Notes: generated from the letters alone by a model not told the origin. 64,000 bases of DNA from Mauremys mutica (GCF_020497125.1 NC_059073.1:21783225-21847224), one strand, 5' to 3'; shown: positions 23,101 to 34,236, counted from the stretch's first letter. Program-made: numbers and translations.

Positions 23101-23640
23101 ATGGATAGAACACTGGACTAGGACTCAGTAGACTTGGGCTCTATTCCTGATTCTGCCATTGGTATGGTGCAGGGATCAGCAACGTTTGGCACACGGCCCA
23201 TCAGGGTAGGCCCCCTGGCAGGCTGGGCCAGTTTGTTTACTTACCGCATCTGCAGGTTCGGCCGATCGCGGCTCCCACTGGCTGCAGTTCGCCGTCCCAG
23301 GCCAATGGGGGCTGCGGGAAGTGGCACGGGCGAGGGATGTGCTGGCTGTGGCTTCCCGCAACCCCCATTGTCCTGGAGCGGTGAACCGCAGCCAGTGGGA
23401 GCCGCGATCAGCCAAACCTACGGATGCAGCAGGTAAACAAACCAGCCCGGCCCGCCATGGGGCTTACCCTGGCAGGCCGCATGCCAAACGTTGCCGATCC
23501 CTGGGTCTGGTAGGTGACCTTGGCCAAGTCACTACGTCACTCTGTGCCTCTGTAAAATGGGGAGAATAAAACCATTATGAAGTACTTTGAGATCTACTGA
23601 TGAAAAGTGCTATCCAAGAGCTAGGTATTATTAAATCTTC
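23101..23640 (+). repeat. MIR-like SINE, split by a hAT
   Basis: The head GAACACTGGACTAGGACTCA through GATTCTGCCATT (23109-23160) continues after the hAT with GTGACCTTGGCCAAGTCACT, CTCTGTAAAATGGGG and the tail CTTTGAGATCTACTGATGAA. It is nearly full length once the insertion at about 23170-23503 is removed. Confidence 0.75.
23170..23503. mobile_element. Palindromic hAT MITE, copy 1
   Basis: The inverted ends CAGGGATCAGCAACGTTTGG and CCAAACGTTGCCGATCCCTG are flanked by GGTATGGT and GGTCTGGT, an 8-bp duplication with one mismatch. The whole element is a long palindrome (GTTTGTTTACTTACCGC against GCAGGTAAACAAAC). Open frames on both strands arise from its symmetry. Confidence 0.85.
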
Positions 23641-23731
23641 TTCCTTGCTTCTTAGTTGCTAGATGTATGGGGCATATTTTTTTTACCTCTGTCCACAGCT
23701 TCAGAGACCTTTGTTTGACTCCCTTTTCTAA
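23641..23731. other. Short unassigned gap
   Basis: Nothing recognised; ends at the TAA that borders the next MITE. Confidence 0.4.
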
Positions 23732-23926
23732 GGACTTCTCTACACAGTTATTCCAGAATAGGCAGTCCTGATTAACTCCCCGTGTGGATGCCCTTATTCT
23801 GGAGTAATTGTGACCTGTTCCAAATGAGCTTAATCCAGAATAAGAATAAGATACTGTTATTTCTCCATTCTTAGGGCTTTTCTATACAGGGAAATTAGTG
23901 CAGGTTAGGGTAGGGTGTGAATCTAG
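23732..23926 (+). mobile_element. Harbinger-like MITE pieces (GTTATTCCAGAATA type and GGGCTTTTCTATACAGG type)
   Basis: GGACTTCTCTACACAGTTAT preceded by TAA (23729-23731) begins a MITE rich in TTATTCCAGAATA units. At about 23876 a second one starts with GGGCTTTTCTATACAGGGA. Both are cut by the insertion at 23927. A TATTCCTAATCAACCCCCCG, then CTTATTCCAGAATAA, piece reappears at about 24617-24665. Confidence 0.6.
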
Positions 23927-24606
23927 GGGTATGTCTACACTTACCATTTAAAACACAAAAAGTCTCTTTTTTGCCCTAAAACCGCAGGAGTGTCTGCACT
24001 TGTTAATGACTTTTTGTGGTGAAACTTCCTTCACGAGAGGCGTACAGCTCTTACCGCTGTTCTTTTTGCACTGCTGTGAAAGTGAAGACACGCTCCACAA
24101 GTGTAAACACCCTTTGGCCTCTGAAGGGTATCCCACAGTTCCAAAAGCGACCACTCTGGCCAGCATCTCCGCTGCTCTGACGCAGGACGTCCGCCCCTCC
24201 CCCTGTAAGCCCCGGGAAGTTTGCAGCTCCCTTTCCCTTGGTTTGGAGATGTGGCGGGGAAAGCAGCCAGACAGCAGGAGGTTCTTAAAAAAATGCCACA
24301 GAAGAAACGAGGAAGTAACGGGGCTCCCGAGACAAGAAGCAGGGCAGCATGGGGCACTGAGCAGGGACCCAGAATGCCTTCCGCTCACCCCCCACTTCCC
24401 ACAAGATCTATTGAGAGAGCTGCACTGTGGGATAGCTGCCCTACAGCGCTGCTCTCATCGGCGATGGAAGTGCTGGTAGTGCAAACACTCTCTGACACCT
24501 GAGGAACTGAGTGAGTACATAAACCAGTGCTTTACTTTCACCGGTTCTCTATCTCTATCACCAGTGAAACTTACAGCGCAAAAACTCTGTATGTGTAGAC
24601 ATACCC
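23927..24606 (+). mobile_element. Harbinger-like MITE (0.68 kb)
   Basis: The ends GGGTATGTCTACACTTACC and GTGTAGACATACCC are inverted. The target duplication is poor (TAG/TCG). The interior holds GGGTATCCCACAGTTCC and GCACTGTGGGATAGCTGCCC as inverted partners, a motif pair also present in the 2-kb foldback elements. The open frames at 23948-24502 on both strands lie inside and have no domain. Confidence 0.65.
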
Positions 24607-24665
24607 TCGAGAACAATAGCTATTCCTAATCAACCCCCCGAGTGGATGTTCTTATTCCAGAATAA
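24607..24665 (+). mobile_element. Right-hand piece of a GTTATTCC-type MITE
   Basis: AATAGCTATTCCTAATCAAC and GTGGATGTTCTTATTCCAG repeat the unit at 23750-23800. It lies between two later MITE insertions. Confidence 0.5.
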
Positions 24666-24903
24666 GGCTTGGTCTACACTACACAGCTTTTAGCGACATG
24701 GCTGCGTAGCCGCTGTTTGTCGGCTCTCCTGCTGACAAAATACTTCCACCCCACAACGACCGGCATTTACGTTGTCGGCAGGGCAGTGCTCCTGCCAACA
24801 AAGTGCTGTTCAAACTGGCACTTGTCTTTCGGGGGGAGAGGCCGGGGTTAACATCTCTGAAAGACAAAAATGTTGTCATTCAATTGCCAGTGTAGACATA
24901 GCC
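24666..24903 (+). mobile_element. Harbinger-like MITE (238 bp)
   Basis: The ends GGCTTGGTCTACACTAC and CCAGTGTAGACATAGCC are flanked by TAA and GAA. Interior CTGCTGACAAAATACTTCCA, CGTTGTCGGCAGG and CTGCCAACAAAG are typical internal motifs. It is inserted in the AGAATAA of the preceding element. Confidence 0.7.
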
Positions 24904-24927
24904 GAAGTCACAGCATTGAGATAGAAG

Positions 24928-25325
24928 CGGGGGTTCTCAGACTTCATTGCACCGCGACCCCCTTGTGACAACAAAAATTACTGCATGACCCCAGGAAGGG
25001 GACAGAAGCTCGAGCCCCACTGCCCTGGGCCAGGGGGCCAAGGCCGAAGCCCTGCTGTCCTGGGGCGGGGGGGGGTGAAGCCAAAGCTTGAGGGCTTCAG
25101 CCCTTGGGGGCGGGGGAGGGGTTGTAACCTGAGCGCCGCTGCCCAGGGCTGAAGTCGAACCCCTGAACCCCATTGCCCAGGGCTTCGGCTTCAGCCCTGG
25201 GCAGTGGGTCTTGGACTTTGGATTCAGCCCCAGACCCCAGCAAGTCTAATGCCAGCCCTGGCAACCCCATTAAAAGAGGGTTGCAACCCACTTTGGAGTC
25301 TCATCCCACAGTTTGAAAACCACTG
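24928..25325 (+). mobile_element. hAT (Charlie-type) element, 0.4 kb
   Basis: The left end CGGGGGTTCTCAGACTTCAT leads to GCGACCCCCTTGTGAC. The right end is CACAGTTTGAAAACCACTG. The interior is a GC-rich run of AGCCCTGGGCA and GAAGCC units in both orientations. Flanking octamers no longer match well, suggesting age. Confidence 0.65.
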
Positions 25326-26790
25326 GAATATACGATACCATATGTTCTATGGTCCGCTGCTGGACAGCGGCAGCCGGAAGTGGGATTCCTAAAAGTGGCA
25401 ACCTAACATCAGGAAGCTAAATGTACTGCAGCAGGGGCGGTTGCCAAACAGCACCCTCCGAAGCTTGGCAAATCGAAATGTAGATCAGGCGGTAACAGAG
25501 TATGAATGGCTTTAGGCTGACTCACTACTCTGAGCATTTGGTAAGTGTCCCCACATGGGGCAAATTAGGGAGATGGTTATACGGAATGATTAACCAGTTA
25601 ACAAAGTAGCTCAGCTCATCGGCTGAGGACAGCGAAGAGGGAGACAGGAAGAGGAAAAGGGATAGACTGGAAAGAAGGACCAGAGAAGCCCAGCATCTCA
25701 GGGAGGTGAGTTCTCTCACCCTGTGCTTGGGGACAATGTAAGAACCCTGAGCTGTGGGGAACTTGTTCTGTTATATTCACACTGTAAACAGAGCACTTGG
25801 TGTTGAATTCGCCATGAGTTCTCTGCAAGAAATGTTTGAGGAGAGGAATTCAGAGTGAGGGAAACCTGCCCTGTAACACAGAGGTGTAGAGGTTCCCCTA
25901 CAGCACCTCCTCAGCCCGCTTACCAGGCTCTGCTTACTGTTGTCTTTTTCACAGTCCTCTTCAAAGATTTAACTACCAGTGATATCATAATGACCAAACA
26001 AAGGAAAAGTGCAGATGACAATAATAGGTTAATCAGGCTACTAAAAAAATAAAATCACTTAGTTTGCGCAGGTGCTCTCTCTTCAAACAGGATGTGGGGT
26101 TAGCTCCTATCACCAGCAGAGAAGGTTCGCTGTTTGGATGTCACCAAGACTGTAACCTTCTTAGCGACCCAGCTCTTTAATTTGTGTGGTTTCCTGAAGA
26201 ACTCTGTTCTGTGACTTCTCAGAATAGCATACATGTTACAAGACAGGTTTCTTGATGAATATGAAATCGTTCTGTTTACACCAGACAAATGATCGTGGCT
26301 CAAACTCATCAAAGCAGAGTCCTTTCTTTGCTGCTTCCAGCAATATCTAATTCATTTTTTAGATACCAGTGCTTGATCTGTGGGGAAGAGTCCGCCCCTG
26401 CTCCCAGCTACCTTCTCCCTCATTTTCACAACTGTAATTTCCTTTTCTGCACTGTTAATTGGGTATACAGCTTAACTCCATATAACCTGCTATTTCATAC
26501 ACACATGCCCCAAATTCAGACACTGGTGTACACAGCAAAGGGCATCAGGACTCATACAAAATAATGAAGGCGGCCTTTATGTTCACATTTAACTGATGTA
26601 GACTGAGGCTGAAGGAATTGGGCATTGAATGGTACAGGGTTTGTGTCCTTCTCATTACTAGTCTATGTTGATTACAGTATTTAGCACTTGTTCAGTAACT
26701 TCTGGCATAAGTGTGTAAACCACCGAGGGCTTGATGGGCTCCAGTGACTATTGAATGAGGCCAAACACACCAGCTCTGAGCTCTCTACTT
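25326..26790. other. Unassigned sequence
   Basis: I find no gene. The minus-strand frames at 25525-25828 and the plus frame at 26289-26564 match no known family. Confidence 0.45.
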
Positions 26791-26890
26791 GTCTGTCCAT
26801 AGACTGGGCTCCATGGGGGCAGAGACTGTCCTGTCTTGAGCATCTGAAGCATCATAGCTGTGACCAGAAACAAATAAATCCATAATAATA
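26791..26890 (+). repeat. L2-tailed SINE 3' fragment
   Basis: AGACTGGGCTCCATGGGGGC, then AGAGACTGTCCTGTCTTGAG, and a final AACAAATAAATCC fit the tail family better preserved at 54681-54815. Confidence 0.5.
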
Positions 26891-27364
26891 TATAGACAAT
26901 GTAAATTTTATGAAGAATTGATTAACAAGTGGCTGCTTGGATTTGTGTTCTCAAACTTGAAGTGATAATAGAATTAAAGATGAAAGCTCATTGCTTCCCA
27001 GGGTATTCTTTTCCTTGCTTACCGGTTCATTTTGCTTATTAGGCATATTCACTAGTGTTCTTTACCCAGAAGATATAACTTAGATGCTCCATGCCTCAAA
27101 CGTTTATAGAGATGAAGAGTCTGGCCAACTCCCTATTTGTAGAGGCCGAACATGACTGTTTCATTGCATGTGCAAATATTGCTAACACACATGCCATCCC
27201 ACTTACACGGTATGTTAAATTATTTCGTTTTTATGTTAGCTAAGAGGCTGATTCTGGAAGGTGCCAGTTGCCTCCAATGAAGTGCAGAATAACTTCAACT
27301 CCCATTAAACTCACAGGAGGCACTCAAAACTTGATGATACTGCAAGGTGTTAAGAATGTAGCTG
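26891..27364. other. Unassigned sequence
   Basis: Nothing recognised. Confidence 0.4.
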
Positions 27365-27935
27365 CTTATCCATCAGAGATCTACTGCGGACAATGGGAGC
27401 TGTGGGGCGTTGGGGGCTGCCTGTGGGCAGGGGCAGAGCACGGAGACCCTCTGGCCCCTCTCTTGCCTAGGAGCTGCTGCCAGAGGGATGTGCTGGTCGC
27501 TTTTGGGAGCTGCCTGAGGTAAGCGCCGCCTGGCCAGAGCCCACAACCCACACCCCAACCCCCTGCCCCAGCCCAAATCCTGCACCCCACACCCAAACTC
27601 CCTCCCAGAGCCCACACCCTGCACCCCCTCTTGTACCCAAATTCCCTCTCAGAGCCCAGAAGCTGCACCCCACACCCAAACTCCCACCCAGAGCCTGCAC
27701 CCAAACTCCTGCCCAGAGCCTGCACCCCCACCTGCATCCTCTCCCACACCCCAACCCCCTGCCCCAACCTGGTGAAAGTGAGTGAGGGTGGGGGAAAGCA
27801 AGCAATGGCAGGGGGGTGGAGTGAGTGTGCACAGGGCCTTGGCGAAGGGGCAGGGCAGGGGCTGAGCAGGGAGGCTTGGGGGTCCCTGAAAAAAGTTACA
27901 TCAAAATGGGGGTCCTCTGGTTTGAGAAACAGCTG
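27365..27935 (+). mobile_element. GC-rich hAT-type element with internal tandem repeat, orientation 1
   Basis: GGGAGCTGCCTGAGGTAAGC, then a C-rich tandem block, then GGTGAAAGTGAGTGAGGGTG, and the end GGTTTGAGAAACAGCTG. The same modules occur in reverse at about 32107-32634 (CTTACCTCAGGCGGCTCC and CACCCTCACTCACTTTC). Borders are approximate. The 201-codon minus ORF (27381-27986) is a Gly/Trp-rich translation of the tandem block, not a gene. Confidence 0.6.
27540..27765. repeat. Minisatellite-like block
   Basis: Units of roughly 30 bp built on CCCAGAGCCTGCACCC and CACCCAAACTCC repeat about seven times with variation. It lies inside the GC-rich element. Confidence 0.65.
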
Positions 27936-28889
27936 ATCTACTCTAATCCTGTATGCCCACAGTGTAATAGTTCTGAGAATAATCAACTAGCACAATAAAC
28001 ACCTTACATAGCAGAGGGAGCTGGGAGTCTCTCATGTCTTAACAGTTTCATATCTTCCACGTATTAGCTAAAAATGGTGCTGAAAGGCAAGCAATTTTCT
28101 GCTGAACCAGTCAAAAGGGTGAGGAACCCTGTTGCTCCGCAGCCATCTGTGCAGGAACAATTTATGTATCATTTCTGCCCATCACAGCTCTATATTATTA
28201 CTGAATAATAATATCTGTAAGATGTAAGCATCTCCACCAGATGGACCAGATAACAGCACTGGTCGTGCTGTTTGCCTTGAGGCAAAAATTACTAATTACT
28301 CTGTACCATATTAATACATTGACACAACATTTTTCATCCCAATGCACTTTACAAGTTATGAACCAGTTGTAGGACCTGGTGTGCTACATCCCAGTCTAAC
28401 GCCAATGCTGTACAGCACAACCAAAATCTTGCGGGGGCAGAAGTAGCCATCAGCAGCAACTGAGAAGGTTTTTAGAGCAGCCAAACCCCATGCCTTGCTC
28501 AGAGGCAGAGTCTGTGACTGCATTCCTCCTCACCAGTGGTTCTCCAAGACAGAGTGGTATTGCCAAAAAATACCACAGGACCCTTACCAACCACAAGTGG
28601 ATTGGAGTTAGATCTTGGTCTTATGTCTCACCAAAAATATGGCATCTCCAACAATATAGTGCCTTTCTGCACCACACGGCAACATCAGTTCTGAGGAAGA
28701 GTGCCATGTACTAAACCATCAGCATCCCTTCCAGCACGACCTTGACCTTCCATTCCTAATTCCCATCCAGAACTGACCCAAGCCCACCTTTATTTAGCTT
28801 ATCTAATGGGACCAACGTCCCAGGTGGTGACTCTGAACGGTGTACCAGTCCTTGAATACAACCGTCTCAGTCATGGGTGAAGCATGTTA
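27936..28889. other. Unassigned sequence
   Basis: A weak SINE- or LINE-like segment sits at about 28319-28365 (CATTTTTCATCCCAATGCAC, then TTTACAAG). There is no gene. Confidence 0.4.
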
Positions 28890-28963
28890 GGGCCTGATCC
28901 AAAGGCCACTGAAGTCAATGGAAAGACTCCCATTGATTTCAGTGGGATTTGGATTGGGCCCTT
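28890..28963. repeat. Short palindromic dispersed repeat
   Basis: GGGCCTGATCCAAAGGCCAC pairs with GTGGGATTTGGATTGGGCCC, with the inner pair AAGTCAATGG / CCATTGATTTC-like. It is a hairpin of about 74 bp and the best example of the family. Confidence 0.7.
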
Positions 28964-29794
28964 AGTGAAGAACCCCCTTTCAGATTCTACATTTTTATTC
29001 ATTCTTATTGGCAAATGCCACTTCTTAATAAATGGCAGCAGCTGTCATCACTTGATTGTTTAAATAGCTCTTGTATTAACAACTCTTTTTTCCCAATGTG
29101 CTGAAGTAATTAATGTATAAATAAACCAAGTCTTTTAAAGCTGGAGACATATGCTATGGAATGTTTGCAAACACAATATCTTCCATGAAATGCAGGGCAC
29201 ATCTATTTCTTCATCTTCTCAGGCAGCATGTCACTAAGACAGGTAATTAGCAAGTTTCCGAAATCTCCAGTTGTGCTCCATATGGCAAAACTGAAGAGCT
29301 ATCAAAGTCATCAGTGTCACCCTCCTAACTAGTGACATTGTAAAGGTTTGCATGCACACAATCTAAGAGGTGAATGAGATCCACAGCAGGTGTAAATTGG
29401 CACAGTGCAGTTGACAGCGATGGACCTGCGTTAATTTACAACAGCTAAGGATCCAACTCTTCATTTTTATTCTCCCACTCACACCAGATTCACATTGGTG
29501 TAACTCCGCTTACTTCAGTGGACTTACTCTTGATTAGTACCATTGTAGCTAAGAGGAGAATTGGTCTCAGAGACATACTGGACAAACGCAGGTCTCGGTT
29601 ATATTACTGTAGTCAATTTCTGAAACTCGATCCATTACAAGACTCCTTGTTGTACTTCTGCATAATAAAATAATAATTAATTCTAATACATAGTACTCAG
29701 ATGGTCAGATTCTGGTCCTCACTGGTGGCACAAGGGGTACAGAAGGTGTCTGTAACCTTCTCTCACTAGCCAGAGTTCTAATAATTGTGCTTCT
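28964..29794. other. AT-rich unassigned stretch; possible conserved non-coding DNA
   Basis: 29000-29260 is repeat-poor and holds motifs such as GGCAGCAGCTGTCATCACTT, AGTAATTAATG and AGGTAATTAGC, which resemble homeodomain and E-box sites. This only marks a candidate for comparison. 29360-29560 holds short dispersed motifs (GGTGTAAATTGGCACAGTG). Confidence 0.3.
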
Positions 29795-29870
29795 TGGTCC
29801 TCATACAAAACCCACTGAAGTCAATGGAAAAACAGTCATTGACTTCATTGGGCTCTGGACCAAGTCTCTT
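29795..29870. repeat. Short palindromic dispersed repeat
   Basis: CAAAACCCACTGAAGTCAAT pairs with ATTGACTTCATTGGGCTCTG. Same family as at 28890. Confidence 0.6.
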
Positions 29871-30206
29871 GAGGACAAGGAACAATACAGAAGAGTAAAG
29901 AAATGTCAAAGATGGGACTGGGCTGAGAGCTGCTCCAGAGTGTACTTTCCCTAGCAAACCCAGTTGCCTCACCACCCTACAGGCACAATGCCTCCAACAT
30001 CTCTGTCTCTTCGGTGTTTTACCTGTGACTCCCGCCCATCCCCATAGCACAACCTTGCCTCTAAATGCCACAGTAGAACCTATAACACCTTGTGGTTTCG
30101 AAAGCATTAGACCAGCCTTTGCTGATTTATAAGCCACAGTCATGCTACACAATTGACAGTGATTTAAAGAGAATTACAGTCTGCAGGTGAAGGCATCCAG
30201 AATCCT
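29871..30206. other. Unassigned sequence
   Basis: The 124-codon minus ORF (29778-30152) has no recognisable domain. Confidence 0.4.
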
Positions 30207-30209
30207 AAT

Positions 30210-30513
30210 GGGTATGTCTACTCTGCAGCTGGAAGTCAGCCTCCCAGCCCCAGTGCCTGTAGACAGACTCTCACTAGCTCACCTCAAGCTAGCATGCTAA
30301 AAAGAGCAGCGTGGATGCTGCGGCACCAGCAGAGACTCGGGCTAGCTACCCAAGCTCAGACCCAGGGGATCAGGTGAGCTTGAGAGCCCAAGTTGTCACC
30401 TGAGCAGCAATGTACACACTGTTTATCCTTAGTGCGCTAACTTGAGCTGAGCTAGCACAAATCTGTCTACAGACACTAGGAAGCTCACTTCCAGGTGCAG
30501 TGCAGGCATACCC
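30210..30513 (+). mobile_element. Harbinger-like MITE (GCTAGC-rich), copy 2
   Basis: The ends GGGTATGTCTACTCTGCAGC and GGTGCAGTGCAGGCATACCC are flanked by AAT on both sides (30207-30209 and 30514-30516). Inner CTAGCTCACCTCAAGCTAGC and CTAACTTGAGCTGAGCTAGC match 21754-22056 in opposite orientation. Confidence 0.75.
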
Positions 30514-30516
30514 AAT

Positions 30517-31539
30517 GAGCCCACATAACAATGAGAAACATTGGGCCTTCTTCCCCAGTGCCTTATACCTTATTCAGTCATTTGCATCAGTGTAATATGT
30601 AGATCCCCACTCTGCCCTGGTCGTGTTTTCCACCCAGTTTGCACAGGAGTGAGTGACAGAATGAGCCAGGTGCATGGCACTACAAAGTAGATCCTTTTGG
30701 AATTGCACAAATAGTCCCTTGCAATAGAGCTGTGCGCACTGGTGCATTCTTTGACCTGTGGCGATAGATATACCACCCAGGATGTACAAAGCAGCAATAC
30801 ATTTGTCTTCTCAACTTGTCTCTTTCAAAGTAATAGCCTAAAAGGAGAGCTTTTGTAAAAATGGGAATTGCAAACAAAGAGTCACAATTAGTGCTTCTTT
30901 TTGCATTAGAGAGCTTAAAGAATGAAAATCATTCAGACTATGGTTGTGTATTTTATGTACGTGCATATCTGCTGAAAAGCATCCAAAATGAGGTTTGCAA
31001 TTTTTACAGATGTTACACTGTCTGCTCACAATTAGACCTGCCATATCCCTGATCAATGTATCTGGATCCAAAAGAAAGACAAAATGGTGACTTAGTTTCC
31101 ATTCCACAGCACTTATGCATCTCTGACTCACTGACATGATAATCTGAAAGGTCTCCCAAGTGCAAATAAAAATGAAGTTCTACAAACTGATTAACTAGGT
31201 TTAACTAGAATTAACCCACATTAACAATCCTCAAGAGTCTCAAGCCAAGAGTTCTCAGGCTAAGCATGTTAAGATACTGGTTTCCCCCATGTGCTGGATG
31301 GACACAAGGATTTGTGGTCCATACTACAGTTCTGTCTGACTGGAAGGTTAATCTACTGTACATCCTGTGCAGATACTCTTCTTTCAACACTAATTCTGTG
31401 TGCTGTAGATGAAATATAAAATGTTATGTTCTACAAGTGGCTGCTTACAAAGGTTAATAGAAGTGGGTAGATTTGAGCTCCATTCAAGCACCTCGTATCA
31501 GCTCCTGGGAAGGATATACGTGTCTTGATTACCTTGTTA
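30517..31539. other. Unassigned sequence
   Basis: No repeat or exon is recognised. The minus frame at 30838-31137 is cysteine-containing but matches no zinc-finger spacing. Confidence 0.4.
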
Positions 31540-31612
31540 TGGGCTTGCTACAAAGCCCATTGAAGTCAATGGAATGACACCTATTGAGTTCCATGGATTT
31601 TGGATCAGGCCT
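31540..31612. repeat. Short palindromic dispersed repeat
   Basis: ACAAAGCCCATTGAAGTCAA pairs with GAGTTCCATGGATTTTGGAT. Same family as at 28890. Confidence 0.6.
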
Positions 31613-32106
31613 TATGTTCTTAACCCCAACCACGAGGATGTGACAGACAGTGTCAGACATGTCAGCTTGCTGATATTATAAATTCATTTCAGGAAAAGAA
31701 CATTATCACAGCATGGCCAGCCAGCTGGTGAAATGAGAGTCACATGAATGTCAGGTGTATGTAGCGTCCCCTCTCCACCCGGTTACCTCCTTTAGCATCA
31801 ATCTTCTTATGGGTTTTGATGGACAGGCCTGGGTTCTTCAGAATCCCGCCATCCACTCAGCAGGGTGGAACTTCTTTTTCTTTCCATATGAATTTATTTG
31901 ATGGTGCCTCCACCAGCCTTCTTCCTTCCTGCCAGAGTCAGTAGGGCAGCTTGGGAGGAAAATTCTAATCACAGGGTAACCCTCACTTATTGCTGGAGGC
32001 TTCCGAGAAATAACACAAACACACCCAGTAATTATATTAAACTGGAGATAAATACAACATAGGGTAAAACACTGTTCTCAAGGTCACCGGTGGGTTTGTG
32101 TGCTGA
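31613..32106. other. Unassigned sequence
   Basis: Nothing recognised. Confidence 0.4.
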
Positions 32107-32634
32107 GACAGTTGGCAAACCTAAACACCCTTCCCTCACCCCTTTCCTGCCCCTTCTCTGAGACTCCGCCCCACTAACGCCATTCTCCCTCCCTCCGTCA
32201 CTCGCTCTCCCCCACCCTCACTCACTTTCTCCAGGCTGGGGCAGGCGGTTGGGGTGCAGGAGGGGGTGTGGGTCTGGGAGAGAGTTTCGGTGCAGGAGGG
32301 GGCAAAGGTGTGGGAGGGGGTGAGGGATGCAGGCTCTGGCTGGGCAGCACTTACCTCAGGCGGCTCCTGGGCAGTGGTGCAGCGAGGCTAAAGCAGGCTC
32401 CCTGCCCGCCCTAGCCTCGTGCCACTCCCAGAAGCAGCGGCATGTCCCGAGGAGGGCAGGGGTCTCAGTGTGCTGCCCACGCCCTGAGCGCCGACTCTGC
32501 AGCTCCCACTGGCTGCTGTACCACCAAACTTATAGCGCCTAAAATTTCATGGTTTGGTTTCAGTAGCCTCCAGAAGATCAAGCCCAATTCCAGGAGACTC
32601 CCAGCGAAACCGGGAGGGTTGGCAACCCTAGTCA
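32107..32634 (-). mobile_element. GC-rich hAT-type element, orientation 2
   Basis: It begins near GTTGGCAAACCTAAACACCC and ends GGGAGGGTTGGCAACCCTA. In between are CACCCTCACTCACTTTCTCC, G-rich tandem units and GCACTTACCTCAGGCGGCTC. These are the modules of 27365-27935 read backwards. The open frames at 32327-32693 fall inside. Confidence 0.6.
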
Positions 32635-33614
32635 CCAGTGCCCATGCTGATAATACTCATGAATTTCCCCAGTTACTGCTTATTCTCTTGTGAGTTAGAT
32701 ACACTTTGGCTCTGAGCAGGTCTGTGTGCCTGCTTTGCTCATCCACCCTTAGTGCCATGGCCTCTATGGCACTTGATCTGGAACATGAAGTATGAACAGC
32801 TACAAAACTTGGGAGGGTTTGGATTTAGATCTGACCCCTGAGCTCAACTTCAGCTGTTACCAGTGTGCATATAGAGAGTCCCACCATTTTCCAGAAATCT
32901 CTCCGATCTGGCCATGTGTAATGAGGTACCTGGATAACAGGCCTGATTTTTCAATGTGCTTAGTATTCACAGCTCCCACTGACTTCAATTGGACCTACAG
33001 ATGGAGGTGAGGGGCAGGAGAATAAAATAAGACCACTTCTATTTAAGTGCCTAAATATTAGATGCTTAATGTCAGCTCCCCAAGTCTGAAAATTTTGGCT
33101 TTAATCTCTGTGGGTCTCATTTTCTCCATCAATCAACTGGGAATAATAGCAGATAATTCACAGGAGAGTTGCAGCCTCACTTACCCAGCATGTTGAGATC
33201 CGTGGAAGAAAGATGTTACATAAGGTCAAAGAATAAATGGTTACATTCTTTGTCTTCTTACCTCTCAGTCAGGACGCTTCAACATTAAGCATCGCTCCTA
33301 AAAGGGATAGAGCGGGAATCTCTGTACAGCTCTAAGTAAAATCACAGTTGATCTCTACTAACAGACTAATGGAAAAGAAATCCAAAAGAACATATTTCCT
33401 GTGTTATCAGTGGCTGAGAAAGGATTTGTGTATGCTTTCCCACTCAGCCTCCAAACCCTATTGTTGTTGGAACGTGTAGCCCTGGTATATAGCAGAATGA
33501 TCTTTTTAGCTCCTTAACTATCAAACACTGGTAGCTGAAGTCCTCACAGGCAATACCCATATAGTGCATCTCAACTGCTTTTTGAAGATTCTAGTAGACA
33601 CACTTATAGTCATC
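32635..33614. other. Unassigned, with one short dispersed repeat
   Basis: 32935-33000 (GGCCTGATTTTTCAATGTGC, then CTCCCACTGACTTCAATTGG) is a copy of a small repeat also near 8465. No gene. Confidence 0.4.
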
Positions 33615-33617
33615 TTA

Positions 33618-34092
33618 GGGTATGTCTTCTTCACTGCAGAGTTAGCCTAGGCGATTGCTACATGTTAGCCTAGTCTGGGTATGGCAGCCACAAAGCCCTA
33701 CCCAAGTTACTGGTAGTGTGCTTCCCTGGCTGTGTGACTAGGACTTGAAGGGGGCATATCCCATGGCTCTTTGTGCAGCACCAGGCTGAGCCAATCTATG
33801 GTTCTTTCCCAGTGACTCGTGGGAGAATATGCCATTCCTTCTGGGCACATGGCGAGAATTGTGGGATGGCACTGAAGGACTATCACCGTTCAAGGGATTT
33901 AGCCTGCAAGGGGGGCAGGTTACTAGCCTGAGAGAAAGCAGAACCTGCACTCCTCTCTCACCCACACCCCCAGGCTATCTGGGTTGAAAGCACTACTAAA
34001 CTCAGATGAGAGGTTTGTGTGTGTGGACAAGGGGAGGAGGGGAAACACCCAGGTAAAAGCTGCCCAGGCTAACTCTGCAGTGAAGACTATTC
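33618..34092 (+). mobile_element. Harbinger-like MITE (475 bp)
   Basis: The ends GGGTATGTCTTCTTCACTGC and TGCAGTGAAGACTATTC are flanked by TTA on both sides (33615-33617 and 34093-34095). The inner GAGTTAGCCTAGG / CCAGGCTAACTC arms are inverted. Same family as 11036-11507. Confidence 0.8.
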
Positions 34093-34236
34093 TTAGATAA
34101 GATGCCAAGCTCACACAGAAAAATGCTACAGCTATGTGTGTAATTACTCTTGGAGAAAACTTCAGGACAATAATTTTTTTACTCATAGATGGCTGAGAGC
34201 TTTGAAGTGTTGTGTACTTCATAAAACTGTGATTTT

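Noticed and set aside
24000..24502. 159-codon plus and 146-codon minus frames
   Set aside because: Both lie inside one MITE (23927-24606) and have no domain.
27381..27986. 201-codon minus-strand frame
   Set aside because: Gly/Trp/Leu repeats reflect the roughly 30-bp tandem block of a mobile element.
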